A stretch of DNA of 12,620 nucleotides from Deltaproteobacteria bacterium. Its GTDB lineage: Bacteria; Desulfobacterota; DSM-4660; Desulfatiglandales; HGW-15. The notes beneath the pieces were generated by a model, which was given only the letters and a program-made list of their open reading frames with translations, had not been told where the DNA came from and made no database searches. The stretch spans positions 1 to 12,620 of the forward strand of contig JAFDIX010000125.1 in NCBI GenBank assembly GCA_019307805.1. Reading direction: 5' to 3'. This document shows positions 1-7,133 of the stretch, piece after piece. The translations under genes and the position numbers were made by a program. Within the stretch, counting starts at the first letter, position 1. Each line of letters starts with the position of its first letter.

Positions 1-166
1 AGCTGCATCCCGGCAGCCCGCAACCACCACAGTTGGCACCGGGCAGGGCGTCATCAACGGCTTCCACCTTGGGATCCACGTAGACATAGAAAATTTTGGA
101 AGCCAGGGCCAGACTTACTCCCACGACCATGCCCAGGCCTCCCATTACAAGAAGTCCCCCTAACAT
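1..166 (-). CDS. rnfB: Rnf complex subunit B, N-terminal part (runs off window)
   Basis: Only the first 55 codons are in the window. The product opens with a hydrophobic, glycine-rich segment (MLGGLLVMGGLGMVVG, about residues 1-26) forming one membrane anchor. A YVDPKVEAVDDALPGANCGGCG stretch follows from about residue 28; LPGxNCGxCGxPGC is the start of the [4Fe-4S] domain (PF04060) that follows the anchor in RnfB. In the family RnfB accepts electrons from reduced ferredoxin and carries further ferredoxin-type clusters downstream, which cannot be seen here. The ATG at 166 has GGAGGAA just upstream. It is the last gene of the rnfCDGEAB order but lies 276 nt from the end of rnfA, wide for this operon. 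Identity is well supported despite truncation. Confidence 0.93.
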   Translation of the reverse strand, partial: MLGGLLVMGGLGMVVGVSLALASKIFYVYVDPKVEAVDDALPGANCGGCGLPGCS

Positions 167-219
167 ATTGTTCCTCCAGTTTTCAAAACTATAAACTCAT
201 TTGTAATTATTTCGTACTT

Positions 220-298
220 GTCATGCCGGACTTGATCCGGCATCCAGTGGCGCATCACCTTGCAGGTGCGCTGGATTCCGGGTCAAGCCCGGAATGAC
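220..298. repeat. REP-like palindromic intergenic element
   Basis: Two 28-nt arms (220-247 and 271-298) are imperfect inverted copies of each other, matching at about 24 of 28 positions. The left arm begins GTCATGCCGGACTTGATCC and the right arm ends GGTCAAGCCCGGAATGAC. Each arm holds its own small palindrome (GCCGG/CCGGC and TTCCGG/CCGGAA), and the spacer contains CACCT-TGC-AGGTG, so the whole unit can fold as a long branched hairpin. This architecture is typical of dispersed REP-type elements in proteobacterial intergenic DNA. It sits between rnfA and rnfB, where it could affect mRNA stability or read-through. The function is inferred and copy number in the genome is unknown. Confidence 0.8.
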
Positions 299-414
299 GA
301 AAACACCAATAGGCGCAGTTTTAATAATTGCGATACACCCTCTCAGCACCCGGATTTTTGCCAATAATAGCGTTGCCTCGAATTTCCATTTTTGCACCTG
401 AATATCAACATTTT

Positions 415-437
415 GCTGTCCGCTGAATGCTGACAGC
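415..437 (-). other. Small hairpin just downstream of rnfA
   Basis: GCTGTC (415-420) and GACAGC (432-437) are perfect 6-bp arms around an 11-nt loop, starting 6 nt past the rnfA stop. In the transcribed (minus) direction the stem is followed by AAAATG rather than a U run, so it is not a convincing intrinsic terminator. It could be an mRNA-stability hairpin or part of a repeat. The remaining non-coding bases between here and the REP element show nothing I recognise. Confidence 0.3.
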
Positions 438-442
438 TATCT

Positions 443-966
443 CTACGCCATTCCCTTGAAGGCGAAAAAGGCAAGGGACATGATGCCGGCAGTCACCAGC
501 CCGATGGATGTATCTCTCAAGGGCTTCGGGACCCTAAGCCCACCGCATAGCTGAAAGAGCTCACCAGGGCCTCCACAAATCCATATTCTTCTTTGACGTT
601 GATCAGACAGACGCCCATCACCGCGCAGTTGGTGGTGATCAGGGGGAGGAAAATCCCCAGCCCGGCATAGAGGGCGGGCACGATTTTTCTCAGAAACATC
701 TCCACAAACTGTACCAGAGAGGCGATCACCAGGATAAAGGCGAGTGTTTTCAAGTATTCAAACCCAAAGGGCTTCAGTATATAGAAATCTGTTATCCAGG
801 TAATCGCACCGGCCATAACCAGAACGAAAACCACGGCCATGGCCATGCCTGTGGCGGTCTCTATGCTCTTGGAAACACCCAGAAAGGGGCAGTTCCCCAG
901 GTACTGCATCAGGAGGATGTTATTCACAAAGATACAGCCAATGGCCAGTACGATGAAATCAGTCAT
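443..966 (-). pseudogene. rnfA: Rnf complex subunit A with internal deletion and frameshift
   Basis: RnfA is a multi-span membrane subunit that pairs with RnfE around a membrane-embedded Fe-S cluster. Residues 1-145 read normally from the ATG at 966 (AAGGAG upstream) and include both conserved cysteine motifs, GNCPFLG (C26) and TTNCAVMG (C114). After AVGLG the frame ends with an aberrant SRSP and a stop at 517. The true C-terminus is present in another frame: 532-443 encodes VPKPLRDTSIGLV...AFKGMA and a stop, matching the RnfA end. The expected piece between them (transmembrane segment plus an IRERL-like loop, about 18 residues) is missing, roughly 50-60 nt with a net frameshift. The joined span is about 175 codons against a usual 190-195. 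It is either a real inactivating deletion or an assembly error; gene identity is certain. Confidence 0.85.
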
Positions 967-1004
967 GCATTTTCTCCTTGCTCCGGTAGATCATGATTCA
1001 GCCT

Positions 1005-1616
1005 CTACTTTTTGCCAAACATATTCATGAGACAGAGCATCAGACCCAGGCAGATAAAGGCCCCGGGCGCCTCCACCATAAAGACAAAGGGCTCAAAAGA
1101 GGGGCCGAAAACCTGCAAAGTCTTACTCGTGATCGGAACGGTGAAGGTGCCGTTTCCAATAAGTTCCCGAAAAAAGGCAAGGACCGTCAAGGACAGGGTG
1201 AACCCTATGCCCATCCCCAGGCCGTCGGCCAGTGAGGGAAGAGGTCCGTTCTTGGATGCAAAGGCCTCTGCCCGTCCCAGCAAGATACAGTTGACCACGA
1301 TGAGGGGGATAAAGATCCCCAGCTTGGTATACAGGGGATATGCGTATGCCTGCATGACCAACTCTACCACGATCACGAAGGTGGCGATCACGACAATGAA
1401 GCAGGCAATCCTGACCCGTTTGGGTATGATATTCCTGCAGAGGGATATGAGCACATTGGAGCAGACCAGGACAAAGGTCGTGGCCAACCCCATCCCAAAG
1501 CCGCCGTCCACGCTCTTGGTCACCGCCAGGACCGGGCAGAGCCCGAGTACCAGGCGAAAGGGCGGTATTTCAGCCCAAAGCCCTTTTGTGAATTCCTGCA
1601 TAACGCTCTTTGCCAT
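1005..1616 (-). CDS. rnfE: Rnf complex subunit E
   Basis: This is a 203-residue polytopic membrane protein homologous to RnfA, and it lies between rnfG and rnfA as in classical rnfCDGEAB operons. Cysteine motifs LGLCPVLAVTKS (C27) and VVNCILLGRAEAFA (C110) are the residues thought to hold, with RnfA, an intramembrane Fe-S cluster carrying electrons across the membrane. Several long hydrophobic segments follow, and the C-terminal half has the typical LADGLGMGIGFTLSL and APGAFI stretches. Length and ends fit the family. The ATG at 1616 lies 13 nt from the rnfG stop with an AGGG-type ribosome site inside the gap, so the two are almost certainly co-translated. No anomaly is seen, in contrast to its partner rnfA. 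Confidence 0.95.
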   Translation of the reverse strand: MAKSVMQEFTKGLWAEIPPFRLVLGLCPVLAVTKSVDGGFGMGLATTFVLVCSNVLISLCRNIIPKRVRIACFIVVIATFVIVVELVMQAYAYPLYTKLGIFIPLIVVNCILLGRAEAFASKNGPLPSLADGLGMGIGFTLSLTVLAFFRELIGNGTFTVPITSKTLQVFGPSFEPFVFMVEAPGAFICLGLMLCLMNMFGKK

Positions 1617-1629
1617 AAGCCCTTACTCC

Positions 1630-2223
1630 CTATGGTTTGACTGTCTTTACTTTTTCTTTGATATCTGCCTTGAGCCGTTCGTAGATATCGACAGAATCCG
1701 TTAATGCCGCGCACACGCCCATTGAAGACACCGTGGCCCCGCTGACCGCATCGATGTCTCCGCCGTCTCCCTTGATCTTGAAGGTTGTTTTGACGGGCAA
1801 TCCCTTGAACTGTTCTCGAAAGGCGGGATCTGTTTGCGTCCTGGAACCCACCCCGGGGGTCTCGCTGTGGGTGGTCACACCCGCCCCGACAATCTTATCG
1901 GTGTCCAGGTTCACTGCCATGATCACCCCGATCTCCCCTCCATATCCGTTTCCAAAGGACTCGAAGGCGACCGTATTGGGCTTGCCGTCAAATACCCCCA
2001 CGAAAAAACTTCTCTCTGTATCGCCATCCTTGATCTTGAAACGATCCTTGAGGGGGTCATTGGAACAACCCTCGAGGATGAGGAGGATGGCAGGACCTTT
2101 GACATACTGCAGTTGCTGTAATTCTATCCGTTCCTGGGTTCCGCTCTTTACCGCGGCGAGCACCAATCCAGCCACAGAACTGAATATGACGACCGCAAGG
2201 AAGAGCCTGATCATTTCACGCAT
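1630..2223 (-). CDS. rnfG: Rnf complex subunit G, covalent-FMN protein
   Basis: RnfG is anchored by one N-terminal membrane helix (about residues 5-24) with its FMN domain outside the cytoplasm, where it relays electrons in the complex. The flavinylation motif SGATVSS is at residues 161-167, with T164 the predicted FMN-phosphate attachment site. The family markers GYGGEIGV (about 93-100) and HSETPGVGS (119-127) are present. I chose the ATG at 2223 because it has GGAAAGGGGG upstream at good distance. A TTG six codons earlier (2241) is also in frame but lies within that ribosome site. The gene overlaps the rnfD stop by 8 nt (ATGCGTGA), indicating translational coupling. The 197-residue length is usual. 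In this cluster it may exchange electrons with the neighbouring tetraheme cytochrome; that is inference from context. Confidence 0.94.
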   Translation of the reverse strand: MREMIRLFLAVVIFSSVAGLVLAAVKSGTQERIELQQLQYVKGPAILLILEGCSNDPLKDRFKIKDGDTERSFFVGVFDGKPNTVAFESFGNGYGGEIGVIMAVNLDTDKIVGAGVTTHSETPGVGSRTQTDPAFREQFKGLPVKTTFKIKGDGGDIDAVSGATVSSMGVCAALTDSVDIYERLKADIKEKVKTVKP

Positions 2224-3184
2224 GTTCAACCCCCTTTCCAAGTGCCCTGGGTCTGATCTTATCCAGGAGAGGGTTCGCCATATTCATCATGAGAATGGCA
2301 AACACTACACCGTCCACAAAAAATCCGATATTTCGAATGAGCACTGTGAGAAAGCCGGCCCCTGCACCATAGATGAGCATGGCAAGAAAGTTGACCGGCG
2401 AAGACGAATCATCCGTGGCAAGGAAAAAGGCGCCGATCAGGGTATACCCGGTAAAAAGATGAAAGAAGGGGCCCGCATACTGGTCCGGGTTGGAAATATT
2501 GAAAAAGAGGGCGGTCATGAAGACCCCTGCAAGAAAGGAGAGGGATATTTCCCAGCGAATGTGGCCCCGCAGAATCAGATAAATCCCTCCGGCAATGAGC
2601 CCGAGCCCGAAGGTGGCGCCGATGCCGCCGGACTGCTGGCCCAAAAGGAGTCCGGCTATGCTGAAGTGCTCGAGAGCGGCTGTGCCGAAATGTTTGACCG
2701 CGCCAAGGGGGTAGACCATGAAAAAACCGAGATCATAGTTGACCAGGGCCTCATTAAAATCCACCATTCCCTTCCAGGACAGGGTGAGCATGGCAAGGGC
2801 CAACAATGACGGGTTGAAGGGGTTGCACCCCAATCCTCCAAAGATGAGTTTGCCCACGACAACGGCTGCAAATGTGCCTACCAGAACGGCCCACCAGGGT
2901 GTGGTCGCAGGCAGGAGCATGCCAAAGAGGAGTCCGACAACCGCCGCATTCCCGTCCAGGATGGTCGGGGAACTCTTGGTCACGTAGTTGAGAGCGAGTT
3001 CCCAGAGCATGGCCAGGGATACGGAGAATGCAATCACCGCCAGGGCGGGGGCTCCATACTGGACAATGCCCATGATCACCGCCGGAAGCGCCGCAATCAT
3101 GATACTGTAATTTTTTTCGGATATGCGGTTCCCGTTATGCCAGAAGGGGGCGTGGGAGCCGACATATAACTTTTCATTAGGCAT
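2216..3184 (-). CDS. rnfD: Rnf complex subunit D, apparently lacking the FMN-threonine
   Basis: RnfD is a polytopic membrane subunit (322 residues here, normal length) related to NqrB/RnfD, which usually carries FMN linked to a threonine in an SGATPL motif. Family features are clear: about ten hydrophobic segments, DGNAAVVGLLFGMLLP (78-92), FGGLGCNPFNPSLL (115-128), FLATDDSSSPV (254-264) and the FAILMMNMANPLLDK end. Where SGATPLALLK is expected, the sequence reads FFMVYPLGAVK (154-164), so tyrosine 158 replaces the flavin-bearing threonine. The only GAT in the protein (189-191, GGIGATFG) aligns with the later GGxxGETSALA segment and is not the flavin site. The ATG at 3184 overlaps the rnfC stop by 8 nt. 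Identity is firm; loss of covalent flavin is inferred from the motif. Confidence 0.92.
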   Translation of the reverse strand: MPNEKLYVGSHAPFWHNGNRISEKNYSIMIAALPAVIMGIVQYGAPALAVIAFSVSLAMLWELALNYVTKSSPTILDGNAAVVGLLFGMLLPATTPWWAVLVGTFAAVVVGKLIFGGLGCNPFNPSLLALAMLTLSWKGMVDFNEALVNYDLGFFMVYPLGAVKHFGTAALEHFSIAGLLLGQQSGGIGATFGLGLIAGGIYLILRGHIRWEISLSFLAGVFMTALFFNISNPDQYAGPFFHLFTGYTLIGAFFLATDDSSSPVNFLAMLIYGAGAGFLTVLIRNIGFFVDGVVFAILMMNMANPLLDKIRPRALGKGVEHA

Positions 3185-4460
3185 GGGATTCCTCCAAAGT
3201 TCTCATCCGGGCCATTTCGTGCTTTCCCATCGTGATATAGTGAAAAACCGGGATTTGCCCGATACAAACGTAGCTGCACAACCCGCAGTCGATACAGGAG
3301 TGAAGATCATAGTTGCCGGCAGCCTCCTCATAGAGTCCGTTCTCAAGGAGACGGACCAGCATATTGATAGGAATATGGGCGGGGCACGCCCTGACGCACT
3401 CGCCGCAGTTGATACACTGATTGTCGGAATAGAAGGGAATCTCCCCCTTGTCCTGAATCATAATGGCATCTGTGTTGCAGGAAACCGGGGTATCTTCGGA
3501 AAAGATGGCTTCCCCGGTCATGGGGCCTCCCAGGACAAGACCGTCTCCGTGTCCCGTTTCAATGCCGAGGGCACCCAGAATGTCTCCGACAGGGGTTCCG
3601 ATCCTGGCCTTGACATGTTCCGAGGTGTAATCCTTGCGGATGACGGTGATGATCTTGTGTACAGGGGGGTTGCCCGTAGAAATGGCTTCGCCAAGGGCTG
3701 CCACGGCCTCAGCGCTGATGAAACCGACCCCCATTTCGGCGATGTCCCCATTGGCGGGAACGCTTCTTTTCATGTTGTGCTTCATGATCATTCTGGGGAA
3801 GGCGGCCGGGTATACAGGTTCGATCAATCTTACATCCGCTTCTGTTTCCAGGGCTCTGGAATGCAGATGGGGAGGCACAACAAGGAGTACCTCCTCGGGT
3901 GAGGCCAGGCTCTTCAGAAGCGCGATACCTTTTTTAAGATTTTCCCCCTGCGTGAGCATGACAAGCTGGTTTGTGGTGACCATCAGGTCCTTGTCCATCC
4001 CGAGGATGATCAGGGTCTTCAGCGGAGGGTCGGCACTGAGCATGGCGGCAAAGCGGGGATAGTCCGGCAAAGCGCCCAGATAGGGGACCACGTCTTCCCG
4101 GGCCGGTGTATCTCCCAGCTTGGAGAAGGTCTCATCCCACTCATCCTCTTCCACATCAATGGACATGGCAGGGGAGGTTTTTCCAAGATAGCCGGTATGC
4201 TCTGCAATGGCGCCTATGCTCCCCGTAACGGTTGAGACCCAGTGGCCTTCACTCTCACCCGCCCGCCCAAGACTCTGACCGGTCTGCACCCTGTCCCCTG
4301 GTTTGGGCAGAAGTGCCCCCGTGTCAGCAGTGGGCTGTTCCAGCAGGAGCGTCGCTTTGCTTGGCAAGGGTATTTCTCGTATGGCATCCTTTTCTCCATC
4401 CAGGAGAACCGGATATTGCAGTTTGGGCGTCGCCAAACAGAAAAAAGGTCTTTTGATCAT
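3177..4460 (-). CDS. rnfC: Rnf complex subunit C, divergent, no NADH/FMN loop
   Basis: RnfC is the peripheral cytoplasmic subunit that in most bacteria binds FMN and NADH. This 427-residue version keeps the RnfC N-terminal barrel-like part (LLPKPGDRVQTGQSLG, about 51-65), the VLGGPMTG motif (309-316) and two ferredoxin motifs: CINCGECVRAC (C349, C352, C355, C359) and CIDCGLCSYVC (C389, C392, C395, C399). Where GLGGAGFPT and GAECEPYLTxD are expected, it reads YLGALPDYPRF and ILGMDKDLMVTT, so the nucleotide/flavin loop is not recognisable. I chose the ATG at 4460 because it has AGGAGG at ideal distance. The frame stays open upstream to 4628, but those codons overlap the cytochrome gene and look non-coding. 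It lies 58 nt after the cytochrome gene and overlaps rnfD by 8 nt. Confidence 0.9.
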   Translation of the reverse strand: MIKRPFFCLATPKLQYPVLLDGEKDAIREIPLPSKATLLLEQPTADTGALLPKPGDRVQTGQSLGRAGESEGHWVSTVTGSIGAIAEHTGYLGKTSPAMSIDVEEDEWDETFSKLGDTPAREDVVPYLGALPDYPRFAAMLSADPPLKTLIILGMDKDLMVTTNQLVMLTQGENLKKGIALLKSLASPEEVLLVVPPHLHSRALETEADVRLIEPVYPAAFPRMIMKHNMKRSVPANGDIAEMGVGFISAEAVAALGEAISTGNPPVHKIITVIRKDYTSEHVKARIGTPVGDILGALGIETGHGDGLVLGGPMTGEAIFSEDTPVSCNTDAIMIQDKGEIPFYSDNQCINCGECVRACPAHIPINMLVRLLENGLYEEAAGNYDLHSCIDCGLCSYVCIGQIPVFHYITMGKHEMARMRTLEESHA

Positions 4461-4518
4461 TTTTGCCTCCTGGTACAAGGGAATGGACATGGCCTTCACC
4501 TTCCCCTTGCACTGTTCC

Positions 4519-4896
4519 CTACATAATATGGCACTCGAAACACTCCACGGGGCCGGCCCCACCGTCGTCATGGCACTGGATACAGAGGGTATGGAATGCA
4601 TCGGATTTTTTTGGTGAATCCTCAGCATCGTCTTTCATGTGGCATTCCCCGCAGGTTTCAGGTCTGTCCCGGGGGTCTTCGATATCATGGTGGCAGTCCT
4701 CACATCCGATCTCATAACCGGACTCTGCGGTATGTATTTTGTGGTCAAAAAGGACTTTCCCTGCAGCACTTTTGAACATGATCCTCACAGGTGGCTCCGG
4801 TGTGGTCACCGGAAAGGCCCCATAGCAGATGAGGCCCACCACAAACAGAATGATTGCGAGGCCGTATGCCACTTTTCGCTCTTTTGCTTCTTTCAT
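4519..4896 (-). CDS. Membrane-anchored tetraheme c-type cytochrome (class III-like)
   Basis: The product is a 125-residue protein with an uncleaved-looking N-terminal membrane anchor (about residues 9-27, YGLAIILFVVGLICYGAF) followed by a small exported haem domain. There are four CxxCH haem-binding motifs: CEDCH (65-69), CGECH (82-86), CIQCH (105-109) and CFECH (119-123). LFDHKIHT (49-56) supplies the histidines that in cytochrome c3/c7 proteins act as distal ligands. It should sit on the outer face of the cytoplasmic membrane and exchange electrons with RnfG or other periplasmic partners. It lies 23 nt after the NuoF-like gene and 58 nt before rnfC, with a good ribosome site (GGAAGGA). A multihaem cytochrome next to rnf is known from Methanosarcina acetivorans and some sulfate reducers. 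Exact partners are inferred. Confidence 0.92.
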   Translation of the reverse strand: MKEAKERKVAYGLAIILFVVGLICYGAFPVTTPEPPVRIMFKSAAGKVLFDHKIHTAESGYEIGCEDCHHDIEDPRDRPETCGECHMKDDAEDSPKKSDAFHTLCIQCHDDGGAGPVECFECHIM

Positions 4897-4919
4897 GTTA
4901 TCCTTCCTTTGAAGGCCGC

Positions 4920-6707
4920 CTAATCAATGGCATCAAATGGGCAATTGGTGTAACAGCTCAGGCATTTGATACATTTTTCCTTTACAATGGTGGCGGTCTC
5001 TTTCTTTTGCCATATGATTGCATCCGACGGACAGTTCTTGAAGCAAAGACCGCACTTTTTGCATTTGTCCTGAACCACTTCAAACTTGAGGAGCGCCGGA
5101 CATCGCTTTGCCGGGCAACGGTGCTCATAAATATGGGCCTCATACTCATCACGGAAGTAGCGCAGCGTAGCGAGTACGGGGTTCGGCCCGGTCTGACCCA
5201 GCCCGCAGAGGGCGGAATCTTTGATGACGACGCTCATTTCCTCGAGCAATTCAATGTCACCTTCTTTGCCCTCGCCGTGTGTGATTTTCTCGACAATTTC
5301 CAGCATGCGCCTGGTCCCTTCCCGGCACGGGGTACACTTGCCGCAGGACTCATCCTGAATAAAATCCATGAAAAAGCGGGCCATATCCACCATGCAGGTA
5401 CGATCATCCATGACGATCATGCCGCCTGAACCCATGATGGCGCCCACCTTGGTCAAGGACTCATAATCCACAGGCGTGTCCAGGAACTGCTCCGGAACGC
5501 AGCCACCGGAAGGTCCGCCCATTTGGACGGCCTTGAATTTCCTTTTGTTGGGAATACCTCCCCCAATGTCGTAGATAATGGTTCGAAGGGTCGTCCCCAT
5601 GGGGACTTCAACCAGACCGATATTTGAGACGTCCCCGGTCAGGGCAAAGACCTTGGTGCCTTTACTGGTCTCTGTTCCGATCCCGGCATACCATTCTCCT
5701 CCTTTGAGGATGATCTGGGCCACATTGGCGTAGGATTCCACATTGTTCAATACCGTCGGTTTCTTCCAAAGGCCCTGCACCGCGGGGAAGGGGGGTCTGG
5801 GCCGGGGCATTCCCCGTTTGCCTTCAATGGAATGTATGAGTGCGGTCTCCTCGCCGCAGACAAAGGCGCCTGCACCCTGGTACACCTCAAGGTCAAAGTC
5901 GAAACCACTGTCCAGGATATTATCGCCCAGCAGGCCGTATTCCCTTGCCTGGGAGATGGCGATGCCCAACCGTCTCAGGGCGAGAGGGTATTCCGCCCTG
6001 CAGTAGATATATCCCCTGCTTGCACCGATGGCCCTGGCCGCAATGAGCATGCCTTCCAGGAGGGCATGGGGATCCGCTTCCAGGACGCTTCTGTCCATAA
6101 AGGCCCCGGGGTCCCCTTCGTCCGCATTGCAGAGGACGTATTTGAGATCGGCGGTTTCCTTGCCGGCGAATTCCCACTTGAGCCCGGTGGGAAACCCGGC
6201 TCCGCCACGCCCCCTGAGCCCCGAGGTCTTGAGCTCACCAACGATATCCTCAGGAGTCATTTCCAGAAGGGCCTTTGCGGCAGCCATGTATCCGTCCCCG
6301 GCAATATATTCATCGATGCTTTCCGGGTCGATGAGCCCTCGGTTTTTCAGTACGATAAGTTGCTGCTTGGCGTAAAAGGGGATGTCATTCATTCCCGGAA
6401 TGGTTTCCGCAGAAGCAGGTTCTTTGTAAAAGAGTTTTTCAACCGGCCGCCCTTTAAGAAAGTGCTCTTCCACAAGATGGGGAATATCGTCTTTTTTGAG
6501 TTTCTGGTAAAAAATGCCTTCGGGCTGAACAAGCAGAACGGGCCCCTGGGCGCAGAATCCGTTGCAGCCCGTCTCAATGATCCGAATTTCCTGATCCAGC
6601 CCCTGTTTCTTAACCTCATTTTCAAGGGCCTTTTTAACTTCCTGGCTTCCGGTGGCATGGCATCCTGTGCCGCCGCAAAGGAGCAGGTCAGTTCTGATGG
6701 TGTTCAT
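4920..6707 (-). CDS. NuoF/HydB-like NADH-binding flavoprotein
   Basis: This 595-residue protein resembles HydB of NAD-linked [FeFe] hydrogenases and NuoF of complex I: it passes electrons between NADH, FMN and Fe-S clusters in the cytoplasm. Domains in order are: a thioredoxin-like [2Fe-2S] domain (C11, C16, C48, C52); the NADH/FMN core with GRGGAGFPTG (166-175), NADEGDPGAFMDR (194-206) and GEETALIHSIEG (285-296); an SLBB-like region with GGGIPNKRK; the N3-type [4Fe-4S] site (C455, C458, C461, C501); and a C-terminal two-cluster ferredoxin domain (C549-C559 and C579-C589). All key residues are present. It lies 54 nt after the small [2Fe-2S] gene, with GGAGAG upstream of the ATG. No catalytic hydrogenase gene follows; cytochrome and rnf genes take that place. 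Confidence 0.93.
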   Translation of the reverse strand: MNTIRTDLLLCGGTGCHATGSQEVKKALENEVKKQGLDQEIRIIETGCNGFCAQGPVLLVQPEGIFYQKLKKDDIPHLVEEHFLKGRPVEKLFYKEPASAETIPGMNDIPFYAKQQLIVLKNRGLIDPESIDEYIAGDGYMAAAKALLEMTPEDIVGELKTSGLRGRGGAGFPTGLKWEFAGKETADLKYVLCNADEGDPGAFMDRSVLEADPHALLEGMLIAARAIGASRGYIYCRAEYPLALRRLGIAISQAREYGLLGDNILDSGFDFDLEVYQGAGAFVCGEETALIHSIEGKRGMPRPRPPFPAVQGLWKKPTVLNNVESYANVAQIILKGGEWYAGIGTETSKGTKVFALTGDVSNIGLVEVPMGTTLRTIIYDIGGGIPNKRKFKAVQMGGPSGGCVPEQFLDTPVDYESLTKVGAIMGSGGMIVMDDRTCMVDMARFFMDFIQDESCGKCTPCREGTRRMLEIVEKITHGEGKEGDIELLEEMSVVIKDSALCGLGQTGPNPVLATLRYFRDEYEAHIYEHRCPAKRCPALLKFEVVQDKCKKCGLCFKNCPSDAIIWQKKETATIVKEKCIKCLSCYTNCPFDAID

Positions 6708-6761
6708 ACTTATGCTCTCCTCATATCTATCTCGCGCTTACCGGATGAACCGGAATGCATG

Positions 6762-7133
6762 TCACTTGATCCTTGCAAGGGCAAAATCGCTTTGAACCTC
6801 TCCAAGGAGCACATGCCTCTTGAAAACCTGTCGCATCTTGTTCCTGTCCATGTCCTCGTACATCACAGGATCGTGATCCTGGATCTCCACGGTGACGTTC
6901 GGTTCGCTGCTGCACATTCCCATACACCCGGAGGTGACGATACGGATGTCCTGCCTGTCCGATTCCGCCAGCTCTTCCAGGAGGGAGTCCATGACTTCCC
7001 GGGCGCCGGCAGCAATACCGCAGGTTCCCATGTGCACCGTGATTTTTACCGTTTCACCGCCCTCCCTGAGGACAGTGGCCTTTTTTGCATTCGCTCTGAT
7101 CTTTTTCAAGCCTTCAATGGTCAGTTTAGCCAT
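6762..7133 (-). CDS. Thioredoxin-like [2Fe-2S] protein (NuoE-like fold)
   Basis: This is a 123-residue soluble protein of the small thioredoxin-like ferredoxin family often found beside HydB genes. The core reads HMGTCGIAAGAREVMD (C38) and SGCMGMCSSEPNV (C70, C74). A full [2Fe-2S] set in NuoE-type proteins has four cysteines; here the second of the first pair is replaced within GIAAGA, a pattern I recall as common in this small family. Cluster binding with three cysteines or another ligand is therefore uncertain. Its start overlaps the upstream ATPase stop by 8 nt (ATGGCTAA) and it precedes the NuoF-like gene by 54 nt. It is probably an electron carrier or accessory subunit of the NuoEF-type unit. 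Family assignment is good; its precise role is not. Confidence 0.85.
   Translation of the reverse strand: MAKLTIEGLKKIRANAKKATVLREGGETVKITVHMGTCGIAAGAREVMDSLLEELAESDRQDIRIVTSGCMGMCSSEPNVTVEIQDHDPVMYEDMDRNKMRQVFKRHVLLGEVQSDFALARIK

Noticed and set aside
2224..2241. Earlier TTG start for rnfG
   Set aside because: The TTG lies within the ribosome-binding sequence of the better ATG at 2223.
2613..2621. GAT in RnfD GGIGAT as the flavin site
   Set aside because: It aligns with the later GGxxGETSALA segment of RnfD, not with the SGATPL position.
1733..2809. Long plus-strand reading frame opposite rnfG and rnfD
   Set aside because: It is a complement shadow of two clear Rnf genes and shows no domain or ribosome site.
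4461..4628. N-terminal extension of rnfC from 4628
   Set aside because: These codons overlap the cytochrome gene and do not look like RnfC; the ATG at 4460 has an ideal AGGAGG site.
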